From Actinomycetota bacterium (GTDB lineage Bacteria; Actinomycetota; Thermoleophilia; Miltoncostaeales; Miltoncostaeaceae): a DNA stretch of 64,000 nt. Within the stretch, counting starts at the first letter, position 1; the number at the start of each line of letters is the position of its first letter. Under the pieces are notes generated by a model that saw nothing but the letters and a program-made list of their open reading frames with translations, was not told where the DNA came from and ran no database searches. The position numbers and the translations under genes are program-made. Below are positions 28,480-36,643 of the stretch, piece after piece. Location of the stretch: positions 391,218 through 455,217 of the forward strand of contig VGCE01000001.1 of NCBI GenBank assembly GCA_016870155.1, read 5' to 3'.

Positions 28480-29067
28480 TCAAGACGACGTGTCGGCCCG
28501 CAGCATCGCCGCAACGGCGGGCGGGACAAGCGCCGAGACGTCCTCGCCGCGGGCGATGCGCGCGCGCACCTCGGTGGACGAGATGGGAATCTCGGGCATG
28601 TCCACCACGTCCACCCGGCCGGCGGCCACAGTGCCCGCGAGGACGTCCATGGCCGGATCACCGGCACCCGGCCGGGACGCCACTGCCAAGCGCGCGATCT
28701 CGACGATGCGCTCGGGGCGGCTCCAGCCCGGAAAGCCCTCGAGTTGATCGGCGCCGAGGATGAACCAGAGGTCGGCAGCGGGGTTCGCGCCCGCGATGCG
28801 CTCGAGCGTGTCGGCCGTGTACGACGGCCCCGGTCGGTCGATCTCCTCGCGCGAGGCCTCGAGCACCGGGTCGCCCTCCACCGCCGCCTGCACCAGCGCC
28901 ATGCGCTGCGCCGCGGGCATCGTGGCGCCGCCCGGCTTGTGCGGCGGCTCGGCGGCCGGCACAAGCATCACGCGATCGAGGCCGAGCTGCGCCGCAGCCG
29001 CGCGGGCAAGCGCCAGGTGCCCGTCATGCGGCGGGTCGAAGGTACCGCCCATCACTCCGATGCGCAT
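28480..29067 (-). CDS. nadD: nicotinate-nucleotide adenylyltransferase
   Basis: Adenylates nicotinate mononucleotide in NAD synthesis. The 195-residue protein starts MRIGVMGGTFDPPHDGHL, containing the nucleotide-binding GxFxPxHxGH motif, and has the ISSTEVRARI motif near the C terminus. WFILGADQLEGFPGW is also typical. ATG start, 3 bases after the proA stop. Confidence 0.95.
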   Translation of the reverse strand: MRIGVMGGTFDPPHDGHLALARAAAAQLGLDRVMLVPAAEPPHKPGGATMPAAQRMALVQAAVEGDPVLEASREEIDRPGPSYTADTLERIAGANPAADLWFILGADQLEGFPGWSRPERIVEIARLAVASRPGAGDPAMDVLAGTVAAGRVDVVDMPEIPISSTEVRARIARGEDVSALVPPAVAAMLRADTSS

Positions 29068-29070
29068 CGC

Positions 29071-30336
29071 TCAGCGGGTCTGGCCGGTGCCCGTCACCAG
29101 GTACTTCACCGTGGTGAGCTGGGCGAGGCCGATCGGCCCGCGGGCATGCAGCTTCTGGGTGGAGATGCCGATCTCGGCGCCCATGCCGAACTCGCCGCCG
29201 TCCGTGAAGCGCGTGGAGGCGTTCACGTACACCACCGCCGAGTCCACGCCCTGCTGGAATGCACGGGCCGCATCGAGCGACCGGGTTACGATCGACTCGC
29301 TATGGCCCGATCCGAACCTGTTCACGTGGTCCACGGCCTCGTCCACCGACCCCACGATTCCCACTGAGAGGATGAGGTCGAGAAACTCCGTGGCGAAGTC
29401 CTCATCTGTGACCTCGACCACGTCATCCGCGAAGCCGTCGAGGTGGCCGCGCACCTCATCCGAGACCCTGAGCTCCACGCCCTCGGCCAACAGGGCCCCG
29501 GCCACGCGGGGCAGGAACTCCGCGGCCACGTCGCGGTGCACCAGCAGCGTCTCGCATGCGTTGCACACGCCGGGGCGCTGCACCTTGGCGTTCACCGCGA
29601 TGGCCAGGGCGTCGTCGAGGTCGGCATCGGCATCGACATACACGTGGCAGTTGCCCGACGCCGCGTAGATGACCGGGACGCGGGCGTTCTGTTGCAGGTA
29701 GGCCTTCAGCTCGTCTCCGCCGCGCGGGATGACCAGGTCGATCTTCCCCTCGGCCTGGATGAGCGCCAGCATCTCGTCACGATCGGTTCCGAGCATCGTC
29801 ACGGCGGCGGCGGGCACTCCCGCGCCGGCCACGGCACCGGCCACCACGTCACCGAGCACCTCATTCGACCGCACGGCGATGCGGCTTCCGCGCAGCACGA
29901 TGGCGTTGCCGCTCTTCAGGGCCAGCGCGGCGGCATCGGTGGTCACGTTCGGGCGGCCCTCGTAGATGACGCCGATCACGCCGAGCGGAACGCGGGTCTC
30001 CATGATCTCGAGCCCGTTCGGCACGCGCCAGCCACCCGTGATGGTGCCCACGGGGTCTGGCAGCGCCGCCACGGCGCGGATGCCCGCAGCCATGGCCCCG
30101 ATGCGCGACTGGTCGAGCATGAGCCGGTCCACCATGGCCGCCGGCGCGTTCGCCTGCCGGGCGTCTGCCAGGTCATCTGCGTTCATGGCGATGATTGCGT
30201 CGGCACGGACCAGCAGCGCCTGCGCCACGGCCTCGAGCACGTCCACCTTCTCGCCCGCAGACATGCTCGCGAGCACCCGCCCCGCGGCGCGGGCGGCATC
30301 GAGGCGCTCGTCGAGAGATGCGTGGGTGGTCGTCAT
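29071..30336 (-). CDS. proA: gamma-glutamyl phosphate reductase
   Basis: Second step of proline synthesis: reduces gamma-glutamyl phosphate to the semialdehyde with NADPH. The 421-residue protein is full length, with the catalytic cysteine in VCNACETLLVH, the upstream GVIGVIYEGRPNVT and LKSGNAIVLRGS, and the C-terminal FGMGAEIGISTQKLHARGP. It sits 12 bases downstream of proB. Confidence 0.96.
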   Translation of the reverse strand: MTTTHASLDERLDAARAAGRVLASMSAGEKVDVLEAVAQALLVRADAIIAMNADDLADARQANAPAAMVDRLMLDQSRIGAMAAGIRAVAALPDPVGTITGGWRVPNGLEIMETRVPLGVIGVIYEGRPNVTTDAAALALKSGNAIVLRGSRIAVRSNEVLGDVVAGAVAGAGVPAAAVTMLGTDRDEMLALIQAEGKIDLVIPRGGDELKAYLQQNARVPVIYAASGNCHVYVDADADLDDALAIAVNAKVQRPGVCNACETLLVHRDVAAEFLPRVAGALLAEGVELRVSDEVRGHLDGFADDVVEVTDEDFATEFLDLILSVGIVGSVDEAVDHVNRFGSGHSESIVTRSLDAARAFQQGVDSAVVYVNASTRFTDGGEFGMGAEIGISTQKLHARGPIGLAQLTTVKYLVTGTGQTR

Positions 30337-30348
30337 TGGCGGTTCACG

Positions 30349-31446
30349 CTATCGCACCGACGGCACGAAGCGGTCGCGATGGATCACCTCTGCCGACCCG
30401 CCCGAGACCAGCGCGAGGGCCTGCTCGGAGTGCATGCCGCAAACGGCGCGGATATCCTCGGCAGACAGGTCGGCGATGCCCTTGCCCACCTCGCGGCCAT
30501 CCGGACCCACCACCAGCACGGCCTCGCCGGCCGGAAACGCCCCCTCGCACGCCACCACGCCCACCGGCAGCAGGGAGGTCCGCTGGTCGATGAGCGCGCG
30601 CACGGCGCCGGCGTCCACCACCACGCGGCCCTGGGTCGGCTTGGCGTGGCGCAACCACATCTTGAAGGCACCCTCTGAACGGCCCGACGGCGCGAAGCGC
30701 GTGCCCACGGCGTCCCCCGCAGCCGCGGCGGGAATGACTCCGTCGTGCTCGCCGCTGGCGATCACGCAGCCGGTGCCGCTGCCGGTGGCCATGGCCACGG
30801 CGGCGAGCTTGCTGGCGATTCCGCCCCGCCCACGCCCGGATCCCGCCAGGTCGGCCACCTCGATGTCGTCGAGGGCAGCGCCCGCGGGAACCTCGTCGAT
30901 GCGCACCGGCCCGTCTGCGCCGGGCGCATAGAGCCCGTCGCGGTCGGTGAGCAGCACCAGCAGCCGCGCGCGCAGCAGGATCGCCACCTGCGCGGCCAGC
31001 ACGTCGTTGTCGCCGAAGGTGAGCTCGTCTGTGGCGGTGGTGTCGTTCTCGTTGATCACCGGCACGGCACCCAGCGCCACCAGGCGCTCGAGCGTATTGC
31101 GGGCGTTCAGGTACGACTCCCTGTGCCCGAGGTCGGCCGAGGTGAGCAGCACCTGGCCCGGCGGCACGCCGTGACGCCCGAATTCGGTGATGTAACGCGA
31201 GAAGAGCTCACCCTGCCCCACAGCAGATGCCGCCTGCAGGTCGGGGAGCGCCTCGGGGCGCGCCGCGAACCCCAGGGTGCCGAGCCCGCAGGCGATCGCC
31301 CCGCTCGACACCAGCACCGGGCGCATGCCCGCGGCACGCAGGCCCGCAACCTCGGCCGCGCGGCGCGCGAGGACCTCCTCGCGCAGGCACCCCTGCCCGT
31401 CCACGAGCGTGGACGAGCCAAGCTTGATGACGATGACATCGCTCAT
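30349..31446 (-). CDS. proB: glutamate 5-kinase
   Basis: First and usually feedback-inhibited step of proline synthesis. The 365-residue product has an amino-acid-kinase domain (VIVIKLGSSTLVDGQG, LVSSGAIACGLGTLG, NENDTTATDELTFGDND) and a C-terminal PUA domain. The ATG at 31446 overlaps the obg stop as ATGA; another in-frame ATG at 31455 would add three residues. Confidence 0.95.
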   Translation of the reverse strand: MSDVIVIKLGSSTLVDGQGCLREEVLARRAAEVAGLRAAGMRPVLVSSGAIACGLGTLGFAARPEALPDLQAASAVGQGELFSRYITEFGRHGVPPGQVLLTSADLGHRESYLNARNTLERLVALGAVPVINENDTTATDELTFGDNDVLAAQVAILLRARLLVLLTDRDGLYAPGADGPVRIDEVPAGAALDDIEVADLAGSGRGRGGIASKLAAVAMATGSGTGCVIASGEHDGVIPAAAAGDAVGTRFAPSGRSEGAFKMWLRHAKPTQGRVVVDAGAVRALIDQRTSLLPVGVVACEGAFPAGEAVLVVGPDGREVGKGIADLSAEDIRAVCGMHSEQALALVSGGSAEVIHRDRFVPSVR

Positions 31447-32372
31447 GACAGCCATCGGATGAGTTCGTCGCGCAGGCCCGCGATCCCCTCCCCGGTCTCG
31501 GCCGAGGTGGCCAGATCGGCTTGCGGCGGAGCCGGGGCGAGGTCGCACTTGGTGGCCACCACCACCTCGCGCGCCCCCTCCGGCATGTACGCGGCCACGC
31601 CCGCGCGCACGCGGGCAAGGCGCTCCGCCGGGTCCTCATGATCGGCGGCATCGAGGCAGTGCAGCACCGCGCGCGCGCGCTCGAGTTGCCCCAGGGCCGC
31701 ACCGCGGCGCTCGGTGCCATCGGCGGCGAGGCCCGGCAGGTCGGCCACCAGGTGGATCACCCCGAACTGGTCCTCCAGCGGGCCGAGGGCCGGCTCGTCG
31801 GTGGTGTGCGGGTAGGGCGCCACAGTGGCGGTGGCCCCGGTGATGGCGTTGAGCAGGGCCGTCTTCCCCGAGTTCGGCAGCCCGATGATGGCCACGGCCA
31901 CCGGCAGGCGCATCTCGAGGGTGATCCAGGCCTCCTCGCCATCCTCACCCGGGATGGTGGTGCGCGGTGCGCGGTGAGTGGACGAGCGGAAGGCACGGTT
32001 GCCCACGCCGCCGGTGCCACCGCGGGCCACCGCAACCTTGTCGCCCGCATCCATCAGCATGGCCACCTCGTGGCCGTCGCGCAGCACGCGCGTGCCCGGG
32101 GGTACGTGCACCTCCAGGGCGTCGCCGTTCCTCCCGTGGCGGTTGCGGCCCTCGCCGGCGCCGCCGGCCTCCGCCCTGTGATGCACCCGGGTGCGAAATG
32201 GCGTGAGGTCGGTGAGCTGGTCGTCGGCCACGAGCAGCACGTCGCCGCCGCGCCCGCCGTTGCCCCCATCGGGACCACCCTTCGGCGTGTGCGCCTCGCG
32301 GCGGAACGACAGGCAGCCGTGGCCGCCGCGTCCGCCCTGGACGTGGATCTTGACCCGGTCGGTGAAGGACAC
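31443..32372 (-). CDS. obg: GTPase Obg/CgtA, short form
   Basis: Ribosome-assembly GTPase. The 309-residue protein has the glycine-rich Obg fold (GGRGGHGCLSFRRE, KGGPDGGNGGRGGDV) and a G domain with P-loop GLPNSGKTALL, switch HTTDEPALG, G3 DLPGL and a G4 reading TKCD. It ends right after the G domain, so it lacks the C-terminal OCT domain present in many actinobacterial Obg proteins. The GTG at 32372 gives the normal N terminus (SFTDRVKIHV) but has no clear ribosome site. Confidence 0.92.
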   Translation of the reverse strand: MSFTDRVKIHVQGGRGGHGCLSFRREAHTPKGGPDGGNGGRGGDVLLVADDQLTDLTPFRTRVHHRAEAGGAGEGRNRHGRNGDALEVHVPPGTRVLRDGHEVAMLMDAGDKVAVARGGTGGVGNRAFRSSTHRAPRTTIPGEDGEEAWITLEMRLPVAVAIIGLPNSGKTALLNAITGATATVAPYPHTTDEPALGPLEDQFGVIHLVADLPGLAADGTERRGAALGQLERARAVLHCLDAADHEDPAERLARVRAGVAAYMPEGAREVVVATKCDLAPAPPQADLATSAETGEGIAGLRDELIRWLS

Positions 32373-32401
32373 GGCGCGGGGCGCAACCGCCCCGACCCGG
32401 C

Positions 32402-32668
32402 TCAGCCCGCCGGGGCCTCCACGGGATGCACCGACACGAACCGGCCCTTGTTGCCGTTGCTGAACTCCACGCGGCCGGAGACCGTGGCGAAGATCGTGTG
32501 GTCGCGACCGAGGCCGGCGCCGTGGCCCGGCTTGAACACCGTGCCGCGCTGGCGCACGATGATGGAGCCCGCCGGGACCACCTCGCCCGCGAACACCTTC
32601 ACGCCGAGGCGCTTGGAGTTGGAGTCCCGACCGTTGCGGCTCGAGCCGCCACCCTTCTTGTGAGCCAT
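32402..32668 (-). CDS. rpmA: 50S ribosomal protein L27
   Basis: Located near the peptidyl-transferase centre. The 88-residue protein begins [19 protein letters not shown] and contains [15 protein letters not shown], both diagnostic. It follows rplU after 2 bases and precedes obg, the standard order. Confidence 0.97.
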   Translation of the reverse strand: MAHKKGGGSSRNGRDSNSKRLGVKVFAGEVVPAGSIIVRQRGTVFKPGHGAGLGRDHTIFATVSGRVEFSNGNKGRFVSVHPVEAPAG

Positions 32669-32670
32669 GC

Positions 32671-32967
32671 CTAGCCCCCGATCCCGGTGATGCGCACGCG
32701 CGAGAGGCGCGAGCGGTGGCCCATCTTGCGCTTGCTGTCCTTCTTGGCACGGTAGGTGAACACGGTGATCTTGGGGCCGAGCACGTGCTCCTCGACCTCC
32801 GCGGTGACCGCGCCGCCGTCGCTGATGCCGTCGGCACCACCCGTGGCGAGGACCCTGGGCGAGATGGTGTCGCCGGGCTCCGCGGCTACGCGGTCAACGA
32901 CGATGCGCTCACCCTCGCGCACCCTGTATTGCTTGCCCCCGAGGGCGATGACGGCGTAATCAGCCAC
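32671..32967 (-). CDS. rplU: 50S ribosomal protein L21
   Basis: Large-subunit protein that binds 23S rRNA. The 98-residue form begins with GTG at 32967 ([16 protein letters not shown]), with GGAGAG a few bases upstream. An ATG at 32985 would add six residues. [21 protein letters not shown] matches the L21 C terminus. About 96 bases separate it from rng, long enough for its own promoter. Confidence 0.95.
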   Translation of the reverse strand: MADYAVIALGGKQYRVREGERIVVDRVAAEPGDTISPRVLATGGADGISDGGAVTAEVEEHVLGPKITVFTYRAKKDSKRKMGHRSRLSRVRITGIGG

Positions 32968-33063
32968 GTCTCTCTCCACGTCCATCGAAGCGCCCGGCTC
33001 CGGACGCGACCCGGGAGGGTAGCGAAACCGCCCCCCACGCGCCATCACCGGCCATGACCATGA

Positions 33064-34599
33064 CTACTCGGCGGCGGCCTCCGCCGGTGCCTCGGCGGCG
33101 GCCTTCGACCGGTTGCGGGCGCGGGCGCGTCCCGATGCCGAAGACTTGGCCGTGGCGCCTGCCACTCGCGCCGATCCCGGCGCCATCGAACCATCGCGCT
33201 CGAGGGCGATGGACACGCCGAGGTCATCCTCGATCTCCGACAGGGCGGCGTTGCCGTCGGACTGCAGGAAGTCGGCCACCTCCGGGTGCACGGCCACGCT
33301 CACGGGTGACTCGGGCGATGCGCCGATGAGCAGGCGGATCTGCCGCTCGGCGTCGATGGCGTGCGTCTCGGCGCTCACCACGAAGCCCTGGCCCCCGCAG
33401 GTGGGGCAGGCGCGGGTCATGATCTCCCGCGCGCCGTCGCTGATGTTCTGCCGCGTCATCTGTACCAGTCCCAGCGGCGAGATCTCCACCACGAAAGTGC
33501 GGCTGCGGTCGGCTGCCAAGGCGTCGTTGAGCGCCGTGGTCACCGCCCGCCGGTTCTTGGCGTCGTCCATGTCGATGAAGTCGATGACGATGATGCCGCC
33601 GATGTCGCGCAGCCGGAGCTGGCGCACGACCTCCTCGGCCGCCTCGAGGTTGGTGCGGGTGATGGTGGCCTCGAGCTGCGTGTTTCCGCGGCCCACGTTC
33701 TTGCCCGAGTTGACGTCGATCACCGTCATGGCCTCGGTATCGTCGATCACCAGCGAACCGCCCGACGCCAGCGGAACGCGCCGGCTCAGCGTCGACCGGA
33801 TGGCGGCGTCCACCCCGTGGGCCTCGAGCAGGGGCCTGTCGCCGTCGTACAGGCGCACCCGGTCGGCCATCTCAGGCGACGTGCGGCGCAGGAACCCGGT
33901 GATGCGCTCGTGCTGGCGCGGGTCGTCCACCAGCACCTCGTCCACGGTCTCGTTGAGAATGTCCCGGATGACCTTGAGCGACGAGTCGGCCTCGCTGTAG
34001 AGCAAGGCTGGGGTTTCCACCTTATCGGCGCGCTCGCGGATGGCCTTCCACAGCAGGTTAAGCGACGCCAGGTCGCGCGCGAGCTCCTGCGCCGAGGCGC
34101 CGGCGGCGGCGGTGCGCACGATGATGCCCCCGCCGTCGGTGGGCAGGCGCTTGCAGATGTCGCGCAGGCGGTGCCGCTCGTCGTCGTCGAGCCGCTTGCT
34201 GATGCCGATGCCGTCGCCGAAGGGCACGTACACCAGGAACCGTCCGGCCAGCGACAGCTGCATCGTGAGCCGGGCCCCCTTGGTGCCCATGGGGTCCTTC
34301 ACGGCCTGCACGATGATCTGGTCACCCTTCCTGAGGAGGTCCGCGATCAGCCGCTTGCGCTTGGGCACGCCCACGGCGACCACGTCGTCCACGTGCAGGA
34401 AGCCGTTCTTGCCGATGCCCACCTCGATGAAGGCGGCCTCCATGCCAGCGAGCACCGACTCCACGCGGCCCTTCCAGATGTGCCCCACCACGGAGGCCTT
34501 GCCACGTCGTTCGATCTGCACCTCCGCGACGCGGCCATCCTCCACGATGGCCACGCGCGTCTCGGCGCGATCCACGGAAACCAGGATCTGTTTGATCAG
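33064..34599 (-). CDS. rng: ribonuclease E/G, probable CTG start
   Basis: Endoribonuclease for mRNA decay and rRNA processing. The 511-residue protein has an S1 RNA-binding domain (GHIWKGRVESVLAG), a DNase-I-like core with metal-binding TVIDVNSGKNVG and GGIIVIDFIDM, the zinc link CPTCGGQG, and a basic Ala/Arg tail. The N-terminal strand IKQILVSVDRAETRVA matches RNase G, but no ATG, GTG or TTG precedes it in the plausible region. A CTG at 34599 follows AAGGAG and overlaps the upstream stop as CTGA. The next GTG (34575) would remove the first strand. Confidence 0.92.
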   Translation of the reverse strand: MIKQILVSVDRAETRVAIVEDGRVAEVQIERRGKASVVGHIWKGRVESVLAGMEAAFIEVGIGKNGFLHVDDVVAVGVPKRKRLIADLLRKGDQIIVQAVKDPMGTKGARLTMQLSLAGRFLVYVPFGDGIGISKRLDDDERHRLRDICKRLPTDGGGIIVRTAAAGASAQELARDLASLNLLWKAIRERADKVETPALLYSEADSSLKVIRDILNETVDEVLVDDPRQHERITGFLRRTSPEMADRVRLYDGDRPLLEAHGVDAAIRSTLSRRVPLASGGSLVIDDTEAMTVIDVNSGKNVGRGNTQLEATITRTNLEAAEEVVRQLRLRDIGGIIVIDFIDMDDAKNRRAVTTALNDALAADRSRTFVVEISPLGLVQMTRQNISDGAREIMTRACPTCGGQGFVVSAETHAIDAERQIRLLIGASPESPVSVAVHPEVADFLQSDGNAALSEIEDDLGVSIALERDGSMAPGSARVAGATAKSSASGRARARNRSKAAAEAPAEAAAE

Positions 34600-35462
34600 T
34601 CCTTCTCCTTGCGTCCCTTCCGGACGCGGGCGAGCAGCGACCTGAGCGCGCTTCGCGCATCGGCGGGGAGGTTGTCCTCTCCCATCTGATGCGAGATGCG
34701 CTCGGTCGCGGCGGCGAGGGCCACCGTCGCCCCCCAGGCGATGGCGCCGCGCACGAGCCACCGCGGAGCGGGGACCACGCGTGACGCGCCACGGGCGACG
34801 GCAGCGATGACAAGGCCGCTGGCGACTGCCGCGGCGACTTCCGGGACACGGCGGGCGCTCAGCTGATGCCCATCCGCCGATCCCGACTGGACGACCATGG
34901 CCAACTGCGAGGCCGAGGCGCCGGGAAACCAGTTGAGCGCCCCCGCCACGGCGGACTCCCGCGCGGCGGTGGACACGATGCTGCGGCGCACGGCGTCGCG
35001 CAGCGGGGGGTACCGCCGCGCAGCCGGCACCTTGTGCGACCCGAGGGCCCGGATGATGCCGTCGGTGATCGCCCCCAGCGATGCCTCGCCGGTGGCGTCG
35101 GGCGCGAACACCAGGTCGCCGATGGTGACGTCGGGCTCGGCCAGCACCTGGGCCTCGCGCGCGCCGCGGCGGGTGTCGGGGCAGATCACCACCACGAGCG
35201 TGCGCAGGTCCTGGCGCGCGCGGGCGGCGGCCTCGCGGGCCGCCGAGGTGGCGTCATCGCCCGGGCCCAGGGGGATGATCACCAGGTCGGCGTGGGGGCG
35301 GTCGCCCACGGGAATGCCCAGCAGGTCGGACAGCGCACCCGTGAGCACGGGGTCGCCCGGCAGGATCGCGATGACCCCGCCCTCGAGGGTCTCCTCATGG
35401 TGCTTGCGCGTGTCCTTGGCGAAGGTGTTCACGCGCTTCGCGAGGGTGGTGATGGCGCCCAT
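34596..35462 (-). CDS. DUF697-like protein without a GTPase domain
   Basis: A 288-residue protein. The first half is a soluble alpha/beta domain with DLVIIPLGPGDD and LRTLVVVICPDTRRG but no P-loop. The second half is helical with hydrophobic segments (about residues 210-225 and 235-255) and SAVAGALNWFPGASASQLAMV, the pattern of DUF697/YcjF-type domains usually fused to Era-like GTPases. It lies between rodA and rng and is coupled to rng by overlap. Family placement is by pattern; the function is unknown. Confidence 0.7.
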   Translation of the reverse strand: MGAITTLAKRVNTFAKDTRKHHEETLEGGVIAILPGDPVLTGALSDLLGIPVGDRPHADLVIIPLGPGDDATSAAREAAARARQDLRTLVVVICPDTRRGAREAQVLAEPDVTIGDLVFAPDATGEASLGAITDGIIRALGSHKVPAARRYPPLRDAVRRSIVSTAARESAVAGALNWFPGASASQLAMVVQSGSADGHQLSARRVPEVAAAVASGLVIAAVARGASRVVPAPRWLVRGAIAWGATVALAAATERISHQMGEDNLPADARSALRSLLARVRKGRKEKD

Positions 35463-35464
35463 GG

Positions 35465-36643
35465 CTACTTCGTCCTCGGCCCGAGTTCCCGCCCGCGACG
35501 GCCGATGCGAAGGAGCACGCCGACGGCGACGAGGTTGGTCAGCGTGTGGCTTCCGCCGTACGACATGAATGGCAGCGGGATTCCCGTGATCGGCATGATC
35601 CCCACGTTCATGCCGATGTTAACGAACACCTCGAACGCCAGCATCGCCGTGAGCCCGGCCGCCATGAGCCGGTCGAGCTCGGAGTGCGCATTTCGCATGA
35701 TTACCAGGCACCGCCAGATGATCACGAAGTAGAGGGCGATGAGCAGGCCGGCGCCCAGGAACCCGAACATCTCGGCCACCACGGCGAAGACGAAGTCGGT
35801 GTGGTGTTCCGGCAGGAAGTCGTTGATGGTCTGCGTCGCGCCCGCAGGGCCCTTGCCGAACGCCCCGCCCGATCCGATGGCCACCTTGCTCTGCTCCAGC
35901 TGGTAGCCGGTCTCCGAGCGATCGGCGCCGGAGTCCACGAACGCCGTGAGGCGATCGACCTGGTACGGCCTGAGCACGTTCACGCCGGCCGCCGGCAGCA
36001 CGTACAGCACCAGGGCCACCAGGGCCACCACCACGGCGCCCGCGACGATGAAGTGCGTGATGGGCTGCCCGGCAACCCACAGGATGGTGATGGTGATGGC
36101 GGCGTACACCAGTGCGGTGCCGAGGTCGGGCTGCAGGAACACGATCGCGGCGGGCACCGCAGCGATGGCACCCACCAGCAGCGAGAGCCGCGCGGGGTCC
36201 ATCGTGCGTATGCGCTCCACCACGATCACCGCCAGCACGAAGGCGATCACCACCTTGCCGAGCTCGGACGGCTGCAGGCGCAATGGCCCGAGCTCGATCC
36301 AGCGGGTGGATCCGCGCGCCGACGACCCGAGTACCAGCACGATGCCCACGGCGGCGATGAGCATGGCGTAGAGGGTCCACGCGTACCGCGACAGGCGCTC
36401 CAGGTCGAGCCTGAGCGTGAAGAACAGCGCCACCAGCCCGATGAGCGTGTAGGCCACCTGCCGGGTGAAGAAGAAGCCGGGATCGGATGGGATGTCCCCC
36501 TCGGTGGCGATCTTCACCACATACACCCCGAAGCCCGACACGGCCACGGCGCTTCCGAGCAGCCACCAGTCGAGCCCGGCCAGCGCCGACTGCGTGCGTG
36601 CGCGCGTGGACCCGCCCTCCACCTGGCCCGGGAACGTGGCCAT
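35465..36643 (-). CDS. rodA: SEDS peptidoglycan polymerase RodA
   Basis: Membrane glycosyltransferase that polymerises glycan strands for cell elongation with PBP2. The 392-residue protein has about 10 hydrophobic helices and SEDS motifs STRWIELGPLRLQPSELGK, FLQPDLGTAL and TDFVFAVVAEMFGFLG, with GIPLPFMSYGGSHT near the end. The ATG shares one base with the mrdA stop. I call it RodA rather than FtsW because it sits with mreBCD and mrdA. Confidence 0.94.
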   Translation of the reverse strand: MATFPGQVEGGSTRARTQSALAGLDWWLLGSAVAVSGFGVYVVKIATEGDIPSDPGFFFTRQVAYTLIGLVALFFTLRLDLERLSRYAWTLYAMLIAAVGIVLVLGSSARGSTRWIELGPLRLQPSELGKVVIAFVLAVIVVERIRTMDPARLSLLVGAIAAVPAAIVFLQPDLGTALVYAAITITILWVAGQPITHFIVAGAVVVALVALVLYVLPAAGVNVLRPYQVDRLTAFVDSGADRSETGYQLEQSKVAIGSGGAFGKGPAGATQTINDFLPEHHTDFVFAVVAEMFGFLGAGLLIALYFVIIWRCLVIMRNAHSELDRLMAAGLTAMLAFEVFVNIGMNVGIMPITGIPLPFMSYGGSHTLTNLVAVGVLLRIGRRGRELGPRTK

